From positions 372,001 through 436,000 of the forward strand of contig CAVUHK010000005.1 in the NCBI GenBank assembly GCA_963741315.1: a stretch of DNA of 64,000 nucleotides, written 5' to 3'. The notes beneath the pieces were generated by a model. It worked only from the letters and a program-made list of their open reading frames with translations, ran no database searches and was not told the DNA's origin. Below, piece after piece: positions 9,505-19,710 of the stretch. The position numbers and the translations under genes were made by a program. Within the stretch, counting starts at the first letter, position 1. Each line of letters begins with the position of its first letter. This DNA is from PALSA-1003 sp963741315 (GTDB lineage Bacteria > Pseudomonadota > Gammaproteobacteria > Burkholderiales > Casimicrobiaceae).

Positions 9505-12500
9505 ATGGCCCCCTCCTCCGCCGGCGCCCTGGCGCTGCGCAACGTTTCCCTCAACGACAAATACGAGCTCGAGTCCGGCCGCGCCTACATGACCGGCGTG
9601 CAGGCGCTGGTTCGCCTGCTGATGATGCAACGTCAGCGCGACGCCGCCGCGGGACTCAACACCGCGGGCTTCGTCTCGGGCTATCGCGGCTCGCCGCTGG
9701 GCGGTCTCGACCAGGCGTTGTGGAGCGCGGAGAAGTTCCTGTCGCGTGCGCACATCAAGTTCCAGCCGGGTCTCAACGAAGACCTGGCCGCGACCGCCAT
9801 CTGGGGCAGCCAGCAGGTCAACCTGTACCCGGGCGCCAAATTCGATGGCGTGTTTTCGATGTGGTACGGCAAGGGTCCCGGCGTCGATCGCTGCGGCGAC
9901 GTGTTCAAGCACGCCAACTTCGCCGGCACGTCGACCCACGGCGGCGTGCTGGTGCTGGCCGGCGACGACCATGCGGCGAAATCCTCGACGCTGCCGCACC
10001 AGTCCGATCACCAGTTCTCCGCGGCGATGATGCCGGTGCTCTACCCGTCGTCGGTACAGGAAATCATCGACCTCGGCCTGCATGGCTGGGCGATGAGCCG
10101 CTACTCGGGCTGCTGGGTCGGCTTCAAGTGCGTCGCCGACACGGTCGAGAGTTCGGCGTCGGTGTTGATCGATCCCTCGCGCGTGCAAATCGTCACGCCC
10201 GACGACTTTCCCCTGCCGCCCGACGGCGTGCATATCCGCTGGCCCGACGCCTTCCTGGCCACCGAGGCGCGGATGCAGGACTACAAGATCTACGCAGCGC
10301 TGCACTACTGCCGCGTCAACAAGCTCAATCGCATCGTCATCGACTCGCCCAAGCCGCGACTGGGCATCATCACCAGCGGCAAGAGCTACCTCGACGTTCG
10401 CCAGGCGCTCGACGACCTGGGCATCACCGAGGCCGACGCCGCCGAAATCGGCATCCGCGTCTACAAGGTCGCGATGCCATGGCCGCTCGAGCCGGAAGGC
10501 GTGCGGAACTTCGCCGAAGGCCTGACGGAAATTCTCGTTGTCGAGGAAAAGCGCCAGATCGTCGAATACCAGATCAAGGAACAGCTCTACAACTGGCGCG
10601 ACGACGTGCGCCCGCGCGTGGTCGGCAAGTTCGACGAAAAAGGCGAATGGGTGCGCCCGCACGGCGACTGGCTGCTGCCGGCCACCGCCGAACTGACGCC
10701 GGCGATGATCGCGCGCGTGATCGCGCAACGCATCGAGCGCCTCGAACTGCATCCGCGGACGATGGAAAGGATCAAGAGCCGGGTGGCGTTCATCAACGGC
10801 AAGGAAGCCGCACTCGCCAAGCCGCGCATCATGTTGCAGCGGGTGCCGTACTTCTGCTCGGGCTGCCCGCACAACACGTCCACGAAGGTGCCCGAAGGCA
10901 GCCGCGCAACGGCCGGCATCGGCTGCCACGTCATGGCGATCTGGATGGATCGCTCGACCACCGCGTTCACGCACATGGGCGGCGAAGGCGTGCCCTGGAT
11001 CGGGCTCGTCGCCGTTCACCGAAGAAAAGCACATCTTCGCCAACCTCGGCGACGGCACCTACTACCACTCGGGTTCACTGGCGATCCGCGCCTCGGTCGC
11101 GGCCAAGACCAACATCACCTACAAGATCCTCTACAACGACGCGGTCGCGATGACCGGCGGCCAGCCGGTCGATGGGCCGCTCTCGGCCGCCGACATCGCG
11201 CGCCAGGTCGCCGCCGAAGGCGTGCGTACCATCGTCGTGGTCTCGGACGACCCGGAAAAATATCCTTCGGGCTACTTCGCGTCGGACATCGAGATCCACG
11301 ACCGCGCCGACCTCGACAGCGTGCAGCGGAAGCTCCGCGAGACGCCGGGCGTGTCTGTGCTGCTCTACGACCAGACTTGCGCCGCGGAAAAACGTCGCCG
11401 CCGCAAACGCGGCAAGCTGGCCGATCCGGCCAAGCGCGTGATCATCAATGAACTCGTCTGCGAAGGTTGCGGCGACTGCGGCGTGAAGTCCAATTGCGTG
11501 TCGGTCGCGCCGGTCGAAACCGAATTCGGACGCAAGCGCACCATCGACCAGAGCTCGTGCAACAAGGACTATTCCTGCGTCAACGGCTTTTGCCCGAGCT
11601 TTGTCACCGTCGAAGGCGGCAGCCTGCGCAAGCCGAAAAAAGCGACCGCCGGCGAATTTCCCGCCCTGCCCGAGCCGTCGCACGCGAGTTCCGCCGAGCC
11701 GTACGGCATCCTCATCACCGGAATCGGCGGCACCGGCGTCGTCACCATCGGTGCCCTGCTCGGCATGGCGGCGCACCTCGAGGGCAAGGGCGTGTCGGTG
11801 CTCGACATGGCCGGCCTCGCGCAGAAGAACGGCGCGGTGGTCTCGCATGTGCGCATCGCCGATTCACCTGACCAGCTGTACGCGACACGCATCGCCGCCG
11901 GCGAAGCTCGACTGGTGCTGGCCTGCGACATTCTCACCGGCGTGAGCTACGACGCGGTCGCCAAGATGCAAAAAGGCGTCACCCGCGCGCTGGTCAACAC
12001 CGCGCTGGTCATGCCGGCCGATTTCACGCGCAACGCCGACCTGCGCTTCCCGCTGGGCTCGATGGAACAGGAAATCCGCGACGCGGTGTCACCCGGCGAC
12101 GCCGAGTTTCTCGATGCCACCAAGCTCGCCACCGGTCTCATGGGCGACTCGATCGCGACCAACCTGTTCATGGTCGGCTACGCGTATCAGCGCGGCCTGC
12201 TACCGTTGTCGGAAGCCTCGATTCTGCAGGCGATCAATCTGAACGGCGCGGCCATCGAATCGAACACCCAGAGCTTTCGCTGGGGCCGCCTTGCCGCGGT
12301 CGACCCGCAGCGCGTGCTCGCCGCGGCGATCCCGGCCGAAAAGCCCGATTCGCAGCGGATGTCGACGTCGCTCGACGAAATCATCGCGCGACGCAGCGAT
12401 TTCCTGACGCGCTACCAGGATGCGGCCTACGCGACCCGCTATGTCGAATTCGTCACCAAGGTGCTGACCGCGGAGTCCAAACTGCTGCCGGGGAGGACCA

Positions 12501-13042
12501 CGCTCACCGAAGCGGTGGCGCGTTACTACTTCAAATTGCTGGCCATCAAGGACGAGTACGAAGTCGCACGCCTGTACACCGACGGCGAGTTCACGAAGCG
12601 AGTTGCCGCACAGTTCGAGGGCGATTACAAGCTCAAGTTCCATCTCGCGCCGCCACTCTCCAACCCCGCCGACCCGATCACCGGGGAAGCGAAGAAAAGC
12701 AGCTACGGTCCGTGGATGATGAGCGGCTTTCGCCTGCTCGCGAAGCTCAAGGGACTGCGCGGGACGATGTTCGACGTCTTTGGCCGGACCCCCGAGCGGC
12801 GCATGGAGCGGCAGCTGATCACCGACTACGAGGCGCTGATCACCGAGGTCCTGCCTCACCTGGCCGCGCACAATCACCCGATCGCGGTCGAACTGGCCAG
12901 TATCCCGGAACATATCCGCGGCTACGGCCACGTGAAGGACCGGCACCTGAAGGCCGCCAAGGCGAAAGAGGCGGAACTGGTCGCCGCGTACCGCGGCGCG
13001 AAGCCGGCCGAAGCCGCAGCCCAGATCAAGGTCGCTGCGTAG
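9505..13042 (+). CDS. Indolepyruvate ferredoxin oxidoreductase family protein (frameshifted)
   Basis: A fused 2-oxoacid:ferredoxin oxidoreductase of about 1,178 residues that oxidatively decarboxylates aryl or branched pyruvates to acyl-CoA. The pyrimidine-binding half (GFVSGYRGSPLGG), the TPP half (YFCSGCPHNTS, GIGCHVMAIWM) and the gamma region (GIGGTGVVTIGALLGMAAHL, around 11,730) are all present. The iron-sulfur cluster is shown by CEGCGDC and later cysteines (11,458-11,595). The reading frame shifts once near 11,008-11,012: codons run to GVPWIG in one frame and resume with PFTEEKH in the next, consistent with one extra base. No stop codon or loss of conserved residues is seen elsewhere, so this may be a sequence error or a recent mutation. 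The ATG at 9505 is preceded by CGGAG; upstream in-frame codons look like leader. Confidence 0.9.
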
Positions 13043-13046
13043 TTGG

Positions 13047-13091
13047 AAAAAAACGCCGCGCCATTCGCAAGGGTTGCTGGCGGCGCGGCGT
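13047..13091 (-). terminator. Intrinsic terminator, leftward
   Basis: Read on the minus strand, a perfect 10-bp stem (arms 13082-13091 and 13053-13062) closes a 19-base loop and is followed at once by seven T residues (13053-13047). It is orientated to end transcription from the small leftward genes at 13,209-13,890. It may also act as a roadblock at the convergent end of the oxidoreductase gene at 13,042. Confidence 0.75.
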
Positions 13092-13208
13092 GGAGGAACC
13101 CCGGGCGTAATATTCAGCGCCACCAAAGGCGCCTAGAATCTCTTCTTCCATGGCCGCCCGTGCCGTGCCAGTGATGGCCAGCGCCGCGGCGGCCGGCGGC
13201 AAGTCTCG

Positions 13209-13538
13209 TCAATTGAAAGTACATTCGGTGACGATCCCCAGTTCCGGTTGACACTCGCGCGGAGTGGCGACAGGCACACTGATCTTGTCGTTCATGTCAC
13301 GGGCGAAAAACGCCTGCGTCGTCAATCGCTGGTCCGACGTCGCCGTTGCGCCCCGTTCAGACGCCTGAACGCTTGGTACCGCCGGCGTCGCAAGAGCATG
13401 CAGCGACGGCACCGACTCCTTGCCCGCGCTGATGGTAAGCAAAACGGCCCCGATCAGCACGAGGACGATTATCGAGGTCCTGAGCCAGCGCGGCGCAGTG
13501 TGGATACCGACGTGACGAGCTTGCTTTTCCACTGCCAT
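13209..13538 (-). CDS. Small single-pass membrane protein, unknown function
   Basis: A 109-residue protein that I do not recognise. It has a basic N-terminus, one hydrophobic helix at about residues 20-38 (TSIIVLVLIGAVLLTISAG), and then a polar domain presumably outside the membrane. Two late cysteines (RECQPE and TECTF) could form a disulfide. An AGGAG box lies six bases before the second of two near-adjacent ATG codons, so 13538 is preferred over 13544. It follows the acetyltransferase-like fragment by 37 bases on the same strand and is followed by a leftward terminator about 120 bases downstream, so the pair looks like a short operon. Confidence 0.55.
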   Translation of the reverse strand: MAVEKQARHVGIHTAPRWLRTSIIVLVLIGAVLLTISAGKESVPSLHALATPAVPSVQASERGATATSDQRLTTQAFFARDMNDKISVPVATPRECQPELGIVTECTFN

Positions 13539-13575
13539 GGTCATCTCCTGGAATTAGTTTGTGTACGGCCCAGAC

Positions 13576-13890
13576 TCATCGGGCGGAATGCGCAACGAGC
13601 TTCAATTCCCCAACAACTTCGCCATCACCAATGTGGCAGACCGCGCCGACGGCGCCGAGCAGTGCACGCATCTGGCAATTGGCAAATAGGCATTGGGCAA
13701 CGACGCAATCGATTCCGCGATCGCGTGCAAAATCAGCCGCCGTTGCGGCGTCGGAAAGTCCTCGACAAAACCGCATCTGCCGATCCCGCTCCGACAGGCG
13801 TAACAAGTACGTACGAATGGTGAGCTGGTCGCCGCTGGAAAGTCGCCCAATAGTTGCTACGCGCTGCCGCAATGCGGTACGTGATTCCAC
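13576..13890 (-). CDS. Truncated GNAT-like protein or hypothetical
   Basis: A 104-residue product. The GTG at 13890 is preceded by AGGAGAATTACA, a good ribosome binding site, so this start is preferred over the ATG at 13926. The segment TYLLRLSERDRQMRFC followed by LSDAA resembles the first part of a group of GNAT-like acetyltransferases. RALLGAVG...GEVVGELKL matches the first strands of that fold. The protein stops there, before the acetyl-CoA-binding Q/RxxGxG/A segment, so it cannot be a complete acetyltransferase. The roughly 280 bases between it and the kinase gene at 14,174 hold nothing I can identify. The family assignment rests on motif resemblance only. Confidence 0.4.
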   Translation of the reverse strand: MESRTALRQRVATIGRLSSGDQLTIRTYLLRLSERDRQMRFCRGLSDAATAADFARDRGIDCVVAQCLFANCQMRALLGAVGAVCHIGDGEVVGELKLVAHSAR

Positions 13891-14173
13891 TGTAATTCTC
13901 CTGTGTACCGGGTTCCTGCTTTGCAACCTGCCCTACCTGTTAGTACGCAGGCGCCCCGCAGAACCGGACATGACATGGAATGCGCATTACGCAGCGACAT
14001 CGGGAAGGCGACGTGGCAGTCGCCTGCCTCGAGGTGGAGGCCACCGAGCGCTTGCCGACACTTGGCTACTACACGGGAGCGCGGATACCTGCAGGGAGCG
14101 ACATCAACGCCAACGGCGCGTCGCCGACCCGACCGACGAATGCAGACGGGTCGCGCTCAGCCTGCGCTAAGCG

Positions 14174-17032
14174 TCAATGGCCGCTGACCGGCCTGAGCGC
14201 CTGATGCGGCCGTGCATCGGCGAGCTGCCGTTCGAGGCCCGCGATCCACCGGCTGCCCTGGGCGTCGTTGGCACGGCGAATGGTAAGCGCATGTTGCAGC
14301 TCGGCAGTCGCGCCATTTACATCGCCGCGCACGAGCAAGGCCTCACCGCGCCGTTGCAGCGCCGACGCCTGCAAGCTCACTGGCCGCTGTCCTTCGGGTA
14401 ACGCAGCGATGGCCTGCAGCGCCGCATCGGCCTCGGTCAAGGCCTCGTCGAGACGGCCCAGCGCGGTCAGTGCACGGGCACGCATGATGTTACGCGCAAT
14501 GGCATCGCGTGCCGTGGACGGTCGCGACAGGTCGAGTTGCACCAGCGCCTGCATCGGCTCACCGAAGGCCAGGGCCACGTGCGCGCGACTGATGTCGAAT
14601 GTCGTGTCGATCCGCGCCGCATCGACATCTGCAGATACCGTGCGCCACAGCGCATCTGCGCGCGCCATGGCTTCGCGCGCCGCGGCCAGGTTGCCGAGGT
14701 CGGCCTGCAACTCGGCAAGCTCTCGCTGACGCTGGGCCAGCACCGAGGAATTGGCCATATTGCGCTGCAAATCGTCGACGCTGGCTCGATTCGATGCCAG
14801 CGCCAGATCCGGACGGCCACGTTCGGCCATCGTCGAATCCAGCAAGGAATTTTCGTCGGCGAGCCATTGGACGGTCATGCGGCGGTCGCCATTTTTGATC
14901 GCGGCTCGAACGGACGCGTGCAATGCCTCCCCTTCCGGCCTGTGGCCGATGGTCAGCAGAAGGTTGCCGAGCCTAGTCGTCGTTGTCAGTGTGTTGGGGC
15001 TTTCAGCACCATTGAGGTGCGTACTCGTTGCGATTGCCGCGCGAAGATTCGACTCGGCTTGGTCGAATTTCATCTGTCCGATCTGCGCTTCGGCCAACCT
15101 AATCGTGGGCGACAAGTACCACGCCGCTGACGCTGCGCCGCGGCGCTTGGCAATTTGGATTGCCATCGCCGCCTGCGCCTCGCCACCTTCAAAGTCTCCT
15201 GTGTTCATGCGGGCATGCGACGCCAGGGTGTACGCGGTGACCAAGCTCGCGCGTTCCGGGTGATAGCGGGCAAACATGGCCACAGCCGCATCGGCACTCT
15301 GCCGTGCTTGCCGCAACGCCTCATAGCGCGAGTAGCGCGCGGTTTGGAGTAGCGCGACTCCGCGCAAGAACGAGTGATCGTCACCGGCTGCATCGAGCGC
15401 TGCAATCGCCTCGGCAAGTAACGCGGGAATCCGGTTGCGGTTCGGTCCTTCCTGCAACGTTTCCACGTAGCTGATAAGCGTATCCGCAAGCTTGGCCTCG
15501 CCTGGGCCATAAATCGTGCGTGCCAGGTCAATCCGGCGCTGCTGCAACGCAGCGGCCTGTTCGTGAAGATTGAGCTGCATGTACATGTCGGCAAGCGTGC
15601 CCATCACTTCCATGCGCCCCTGAGGAGAGTCGCCCAGCGCCTTGTCGACGCGTTCGGCGCCGCGGTCGAGCAATTCACGCGCGGTAGTGTTTCGCGCGGC
15701 CTGCGGATCGGACTGCTGATTGGTATTTGCGTTGAACAGGTCGGTCAGGAAACCCTGCACGGCCTGGGCACGAAGCGCTTCCTGTTTGGCCAGCACGGCC
15801 TGGTCGCGCGCGACGGCGGCCTGACGCCGCGCCTCATTCGCCTGGAGCACGGCGACCGAGCTGGTGGCCAGCAAAATGATGGCAACCATGGCACTCGCGG
15901 CCACGGGTACACGATGGCGGCCCACAAACTTGCGCACCCGATAACCAAGTCGGTCCGGCTGCGCCAACACAGGCTCGCCGGCGAGCCATCGATTGAGGTC
16001 TTCGGAGAGCGCGTCGACGGTCGCGTAGCGCTCGCCCGGCGACTTTTTAAGCGCCTTGAGCACGATGGTCGCCAGATCCGCAGGCAGACCCGGCGGTCGC
16101 GCCGGTTCATTGTTGAGGATCGCCAGCTCGAGCTCGCGTTGCTTGCCGACGAAGGCACGCTTGCCGGTCAAGACCTCATAGAGCAACGCACCGAGTGCCC
16201 ACACGTCGGTGGCAATGCTGATCGGCGCACCCATGATCTGCTCGGGCGCCGCATAGTGCAGCGTCATCGCCCGGCCGCCCATGCGCGTAAGTTCGGTCTC
16301 GGGCGCGTTTTGCGATTCTTCCTGCAGCATTTTGGCGATGCCAAAGTCGAGCAGCATCGCGTGTCCCTGAGCCGTCACCAGAACATTGCTCGGCTTGAGG
16401 TCGCGGTGAATGACAAGATTGGCGTGCGCGAATTGCACCGCCTGCAGCACCTGCTGCAGCAAGCGAACGCGCGCACGCAGGTCAAGCTTTCGCTCAGCGC
16501 AATACTCGGTGACAGGATGACCCTCAACGTACTCGAGCGCCAGGTACGGTTGACCGTCTTCGGCCAGACCGGCGTCGTAGAGTCGTGCAATGTTCGGGTG
16601 CGCAAGCGAGCCCAGGATGTCGCGCTCTCGGGCGAAACGCTGCACAAGTACGTTGCGCCGCGCGCTCAGCATCGGCAGCTTGAGGGCGACACGGCGCTTG
16701 AGGTGGCCGTCTTCGCGCGCGGCGAGCCACACCTCGCCCATGCCGCCTTGGCCAATCTCGCGCTCCAGCCGATACGGACCGACGCGCTCGCCCGCAGCGA
16801 ACTGCGGAGCGGAAGGGAGATCCGCGACCACAGTAAATGAAGGGCCGCGCTCGAGTATGTCGCCGGTACTCTTCAGATTCTGCTGAGCGAGCAGCTTGCG
16901 CAGTGTCGGCAGCAACTGCGCATCGTCACCCTCGAGACGGGCAAACCATGCCTCGCGGCCTTCCGCGTCGAGATCGATAGCCTCGTCGAGCAGCGTCGAC
17001 AGGCGACTCAGGTACGCATGCTCAAAATTCAC
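14174..17032 (-). CDS. Transmembrane serine/threonine protein kinase with TPR-like C-terminal region
   Basis: A Hanks-type kinase of 952 residues. All core motifs are intact: the glycine loop GQGGMGEVW (about residue 95), VALKLP lysine, HRDLKPSN, DFGIAK and YAAPEQ. A membrane helix (VPVAASAMVAIILLATSSVAVL, split here by its flanks) lies near residues 375-395. An alanine-rich coiled stretch and then about 500 residues of TPR-like helices follow, presumably periplasmic or for partner binding. The GTG start at 17032 has AAGGAAG upstream. It lies 111 bases downstream of an ECF sigma factor gene on the same strand. Sigma-kinase pairs of this kind are widespread, and the kinase may control the sigma factor. 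Confidence 0.93.
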   Translation of the reverse strand: MNFEHAYLSRLSTLLDEAIDLDAEGREAWFARLEGDDAQLLPTLRKLLAQQNLKSTGDILERGPSFTVVADLPSAPQFAAGERVGPYRLEREIGQGGMGEVWLAAREDGHLKRRVALKLPMLSARRNVLVQRFARERDILGSLAHPNIARLYDAGLAEDGQPYLALEYVEGHPVTEYCAERKLDLRARVRLLQQVLQAVQFAHANLVIHRDLKPSNVLVTAQGHAMLLDFGIAKMLQEESQNAPETELTRMGGRAMTLHYAAPEQIMGAPISIATDVWALGALLYEVLTGKRAFVGKQRELELAILNNEPARPPGLPADLATIVLKALKKSPGERYATVDALSEDLNRWLAGEPVLAQPDRLGYRVRKFVGRHRVPVAASAMVAIILLATSSVAVLQANEARRQAAVARDQAVLAKQEALRAQAVQGFLTDLFNANTNQQSDPQAARNTTARELLDRGAERVDKALGDSPQGRMEVMGTLADMYMQLNLHEQAAALQQRRIDLARTIYGPGEAKLADTLISYVETLQEGPNRNRIPALLAEAIAALDAAGDDHSFLRGVALLQTARYSRYEALRQARQSADAAVAMFARYHPERASLVTAYTLASHARMNTGDFEGGEAQAAMAIQIAKRRGAASAAWYLSPTIRLAEAQIGQMKFDQAESNLRAAIATSTHLNGAESPNTLTTTTRLGNLLLTIGHRPEGEALHASVRAAIKNGDRRMTVQWLADENSLLDSTMAERGRPDLALASNRASVDDLQRNMANSSVLAQRQRELAELQADLGNLAAAREAMARADALWRTVSADVDAARIDTTFDISRAHVALAFGEPMQALVQLDLSRPSTARDAIARNIMRARALTALGRLDEALTEADAALQAIAALPEGQRPVSLQASALQRRGEALLVRGDVNGATAELQHALTIRRANDAQGSRWIAGLERQLADARPHQALRPVSGH

Positions 17033-17143
17033 GCCGCTTCCTTGCCGCTACTGGGACTCCCTGTACGCGAATACGTGAAATGGACATCAAAGCGGACACG
17101 CTCCCGCGCTGAAGCGTCGGCAGCGGCGCATTCCGCCCACGCG

Positions 17144-17695
17144 TTACTCGAGTGCCGCAAGCAAAAGCAGGCGGGCTTTCTCCCACGAGCGTCGCACCGT
17201 GCGATCGGATAGGCCGAGGACCTCGCCAATTTCGAGTTCCGTCATGCCTCCGAAATAGCGCATTTCCACGATCTGGGCCAGCCGTTCATCCACCCGCGTC
17301 AGGGCATCCAACGCCTCGTGGACACGCAGTACGTCATTCTCCGGCGCCGCGAGCTTCTCGGAAAGTTCCGTATCCAGAACAACTGGCGCGGAGGCGCCAC
17401 CGCGCCGCGCGGCAACCCGAGCGCGCGCGAAGTCGACAATAACCGAGCGCATAACCGTCGCCGCGTACGCAAAGAAGTGATGCCGGTCCGCAACTTCCAA
17501 TGTCGAGTTACCGATCATCTTCACATAGGCTTCGTGCACCAAGGACGTAGTGTCCAGCAGGGTCATCGCCTGGTGCTGGCGCAGGCGCGAACGCGCCAGC
17601 CTTCGAAGCTCGTCGTAGAGCAGCGAAAAAGCCTGTCCCGCGGCCCGCTGATCCCCCTGACGGGCGGCCACCAGAAAGGCGGTAAGTTCCGACAT
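17144..17695 (-). CDS. ECF sigma factor (sigma-70 ECF-like HTH family)
   Basis: A 183-residue RNA polymerase sigma factor. Region 2 is visible in LLYDELRRLARSRLR and LVHEAYVKM (residues 25-65), with HHFFAYAATVMRSVIVDFAR marking the TIGR02999-type subfamily. Region 4 is an HTH at about 150-175 (TELEIGEVLGLSDRTVRRSW). The open frame extends upstream, but similarity begins at the ATG at 17695, so that start is used. No anti-sigma factor is adjacent. Instead a transmembrane Ser/Thr kinase follows directly, suggesting control by phosphorylation. Confidence 0.92.
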   Translation of the reverse strand: MSELTAFLVAARQGDQRAAGQAFSLLYDELRRLARSRLRQHQAMTLLDTTSLVHEAYVKMIGNSTLEVADRHHFFAYAATVMRSVIVDFARARVAARRGGASAPVVLDTELSEKLAAPENDVLRVHEALDALTRVDERLAQIVEMRYFGGMTELEIGEVLGLSDRTVRRSWEKARLLLLAALE

Positions 17696-17823
17696 CGATG
17701 CGCTCCCGCGCCAATTGTGCGGGCAGAACCCACTTTGCGCTACTTCGACAGGAAAGACAGCGGTCCACAGGGGACGCGGCGAGTATCGCAGTCGCTCGCG
17801 ACCGACGTCAATCTGCCCGCGTT

Positions 17824-18756
17824 CTAGAACGCCACGCGGTGCCGGCCCTTCAGCGCGAGGATCTCGCGCGCTTCGTCCGCGCTCGCCACCTTGAGCCCCA
17901 TGCCCTCGATGATGGTGCGCACTGCGCGCACCTGCGCCGCGTTCGACTCGGCGAACTTGCCGGCCCCGAGCCACAAGCTGTCCTCTAGCCCGACCCGCAC
18001 GTTGCCGCCCATCGCCGCCGACATCGACGCGATCGGCAGCTGATTGCGGCCGGCGCCGAGCACGCTCCAGCGGTACTGGTCGCCGAAGAGCCGGTCCGCA
18101 GTGCGCTTCATGTGCGACACGTCGTCGGGGTGCGGGCCAATGCCGCCGAGGATCCCGAACACGCTCTGGATGAATAGCGGCGGCTTGACGATGCCGCGCT
18201 CGAGAAAATGCGCCGCCGTGTACAAGTGGCCGATGTCGTAGCACTCGATCTCGAAGCGCGTACCGTTGTCGGCGCAGGAGGTCAGGATGTATTCAATATC
18301 CTTGAAGGTGTTCTTGAATATGCGCTCATCGGAACCTGCCAGGTAAGGGCGCTCCCAGGCGTACTTGAATTCCTTGAAACGACGGAGCATCGGAAAGAGC
18401 CCGAAGTTCATCGAGCCCATGTTGAGCGACGCGACCTCGGGCTTGAGCTGCAGCGCCGGCTGCAGGCGCTCCTCGATGCTCATGGTCGCCGCACCGCCGG
18501 TCGTGAAGTTCAGTACCACGTCGCAACGCTTGGCGATGTCGGGGGCGAATTCGCGAAAATACTTCGGATCCTGCGTCGGATGTCCGTCGACCGGATCGCG
18601 CGCGTGCAGGTGGACGATCGCCGCGCCGGCTTCGGCCGCGCCGACGGCCGCGTCGGCGATCTGCTTCGGCGTGACCGGGATATGCGGCGACATCGACGGG
18701 GTGTGTATCGAGCCGGTGACGGCGCAGGTGATGATGACGCTTCGGGGGCCTGCCAT
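17824..18756 (-). CDS. BKACE family (DUF849) beta-keto acid cleavage enzyme
   Basis: A 310-residue TIM-barrel enzyme of the 3-keto-5-aminohexanoate cleavage (Kce/BKACE) family. Members condense a beta-keto acid with acetyl-CoA and split it to acetoacetyl-CoA plus a shortened product, using a zinc ion. HLHARDP (about residues 46-52) carries the metal-binding histidines, and GNVRVGLEDSLWLG is the usual C-terminal signature. The ATG at 18756 follows an AGGAGA box. It is the last gene of the leftward importer operon, just downstream of a 3-hydroxy-acid dehydrogenase. The dehydrogenase product would be the keto acid it cleaves. The same pairing is used in carnitine breakdown (CdhA/CdhC), but the substrate here is not fixed by sequence. 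Confidence 0.92.
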   Translation of the reverse strand: MAGPRSVIITCAVTGSIHTPSMSPHIPVTPKQIADAAVGAAEAGAAIVHLHARDPVDGHPTQDPKYFREFAPDIAKRCDVVLNFTTGGAATMSIEERLQPALQLKPEVASLNMGSMNFGLFPMLRRFKEFKYAWERPYLAGSDERIFKNTFKDIEYILTSCADNGTRFEIECYDIGHLYTAAHFLERGIVKPPLFIQSVFGILGGIGPHPDDVSHMKRTADRLFGDQYRWSVLGAGRNQLPIASMSAAMGGNVRVGLEDSLWLGAGKFAESNAAQVRAVRTIIEGMGLKVASADEAREILALKGRHRVAF

Positions 18757-18767
18757 GACGCTCTCCT

Positions 18768-19706
18768 TTATTCGGACGGATCCTGTGATCGTTTGTGCGC
18801 CACCAGCGCCATCAGCCGGCGATCGCGCCAGCGCGTTCGGGCATCGCGCTGAACCTGAGTTTGCGGCGAGCCGAGAGCATCGCCCACGCGCGCCGCGTTG
18901 GCCTCTCCCCAGACGGCAACAGGCGCGGGATCGGCGGCAAGCCGCCGAAAAAAGTCGCCGTAGCGCGCGCAATAGTCGGGGACGCCGCCTGGAGCATTGA
19001 GCTCGATGGTCGCGAACGGTCCCATGAACGCCCAGCGCAAGCCCAGGCCGTCGCGAATCGTCTTGTCCAGGTCTTCCGGCGAAACGTAGCCCTCGCCGAC
19101 CAGGCGCATCGCTTCGGCCAGCAATGCGCCCTGCAAACGATTGAGGATGAATCCGTCGAGCTCACGGCGCACGACGATCGGAACCTGACCGACTGCGGTG
19201 TAAACCTCCAGCGCGCGAGTGACGGTCTCCGGCGCAGTCCACGGCGCGCCGCACAGCTCGACGATCGGTACCAGATGCGGCGGATTGACTGGGTGCGCGA
19301 CGATGCAACGTGCCCCGCCGGCGAGCTTTTCGGTGAATTGCGATGCCGGTATCGCCGAAGTCGAGCTCGCGAGCACTGCATTCGCTGGCGCGTGGCGGTC
19401 GAGTTCGGCGAACACCGTTCGCTTGAGTTCGACGACTTCAGGGAGGTTCTCCTGTACCCAGTCGACGCCGGCAACCGCGGCGCGCAATTCGGGCACGTAA
19501 CTGATGCGGCCGAGCGCGGCGGCGGGATCGCTTGCCAGGCCATGGGCAACCTGCTCTTCAAGGCTCGCGGCAATGAAGTCGCGCGCTGCGACCAGCTGCT
19601 TCGCCGCGTTGTCGGTCAGGCGCACCTGCCAGCCGGCGCGCGCGAACACCATCGACCACGCGCGCCCGATGAGGCCCGCGCCAACCACCGCTATCGTCTT
19701 GTTCAT
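18768..19706 (-). CDS. 3-hydroxyacyl-CoA dehydrogenase family, lambda-crystallin / L-gulonate 3-dehydrogenase / carnitine dehydrogenase-like
   Basis: A 312-residue NAD-dependent dehydrogenase. The Rossmann motif is GAGLIGRAWSMVFARAG (residues 8-24). The catalytic region reads SSTSAIPAS and then AHPVNPPHLVP, and the C-terminal domain has FILNRLQGALLAEAMRL and LGLRWAFMGP. This pattern fits lambda-crystallin, L-gulonate 3-dehydrogenase and L-carnitine dehydrogenase rather than fatty-acid FadB. It oxidises a 3-hydroxy acid to the 3-keto acid. The BKACE gene starts 11 bases after it and the LivMGF fusion ends 4 bases before its start, so all are probably co-transcribed. The extra acidic/basic tail of about 50 residues is not assigned. 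Confidence 0.88.
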   Translation of the reverse strand: MNKTIAVVGAGLIGRAWSMVFARAGWQVRLTDNAAKQLVAARDFIAASLEEQVAHGLASDPAAALGRISYVPELRAAVAGVDWVQENLPEVVELKRTVFAELDRHAPANAVLASSTSAIPASQFTEKLAGGARCIVAHPVNPPHLVPIVELCGAPWTAPETVTRALEVYTAVGQVPIVVRRELDGFILNRLQGALLAEAMRLVGEGYVSPEDLDKTIRDGLGLRWAFMGPFATIELNAPGGVPDYCARYGDFFRRLAADPAPVAVWGEANAARVGDALGSPQTQVQRDARTRWRDRRLMALVAHKRSQDPSE

Positions 19707-19710
19707 GTCC

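Noticed and set aside
18768..19706. Firm naming as carnitine dehydrogenase
   Set aside because: Lambda-crystallin, gulonate and carnitine dehydrogenases share the visible motifs, so substrate cannot be decided by eye.
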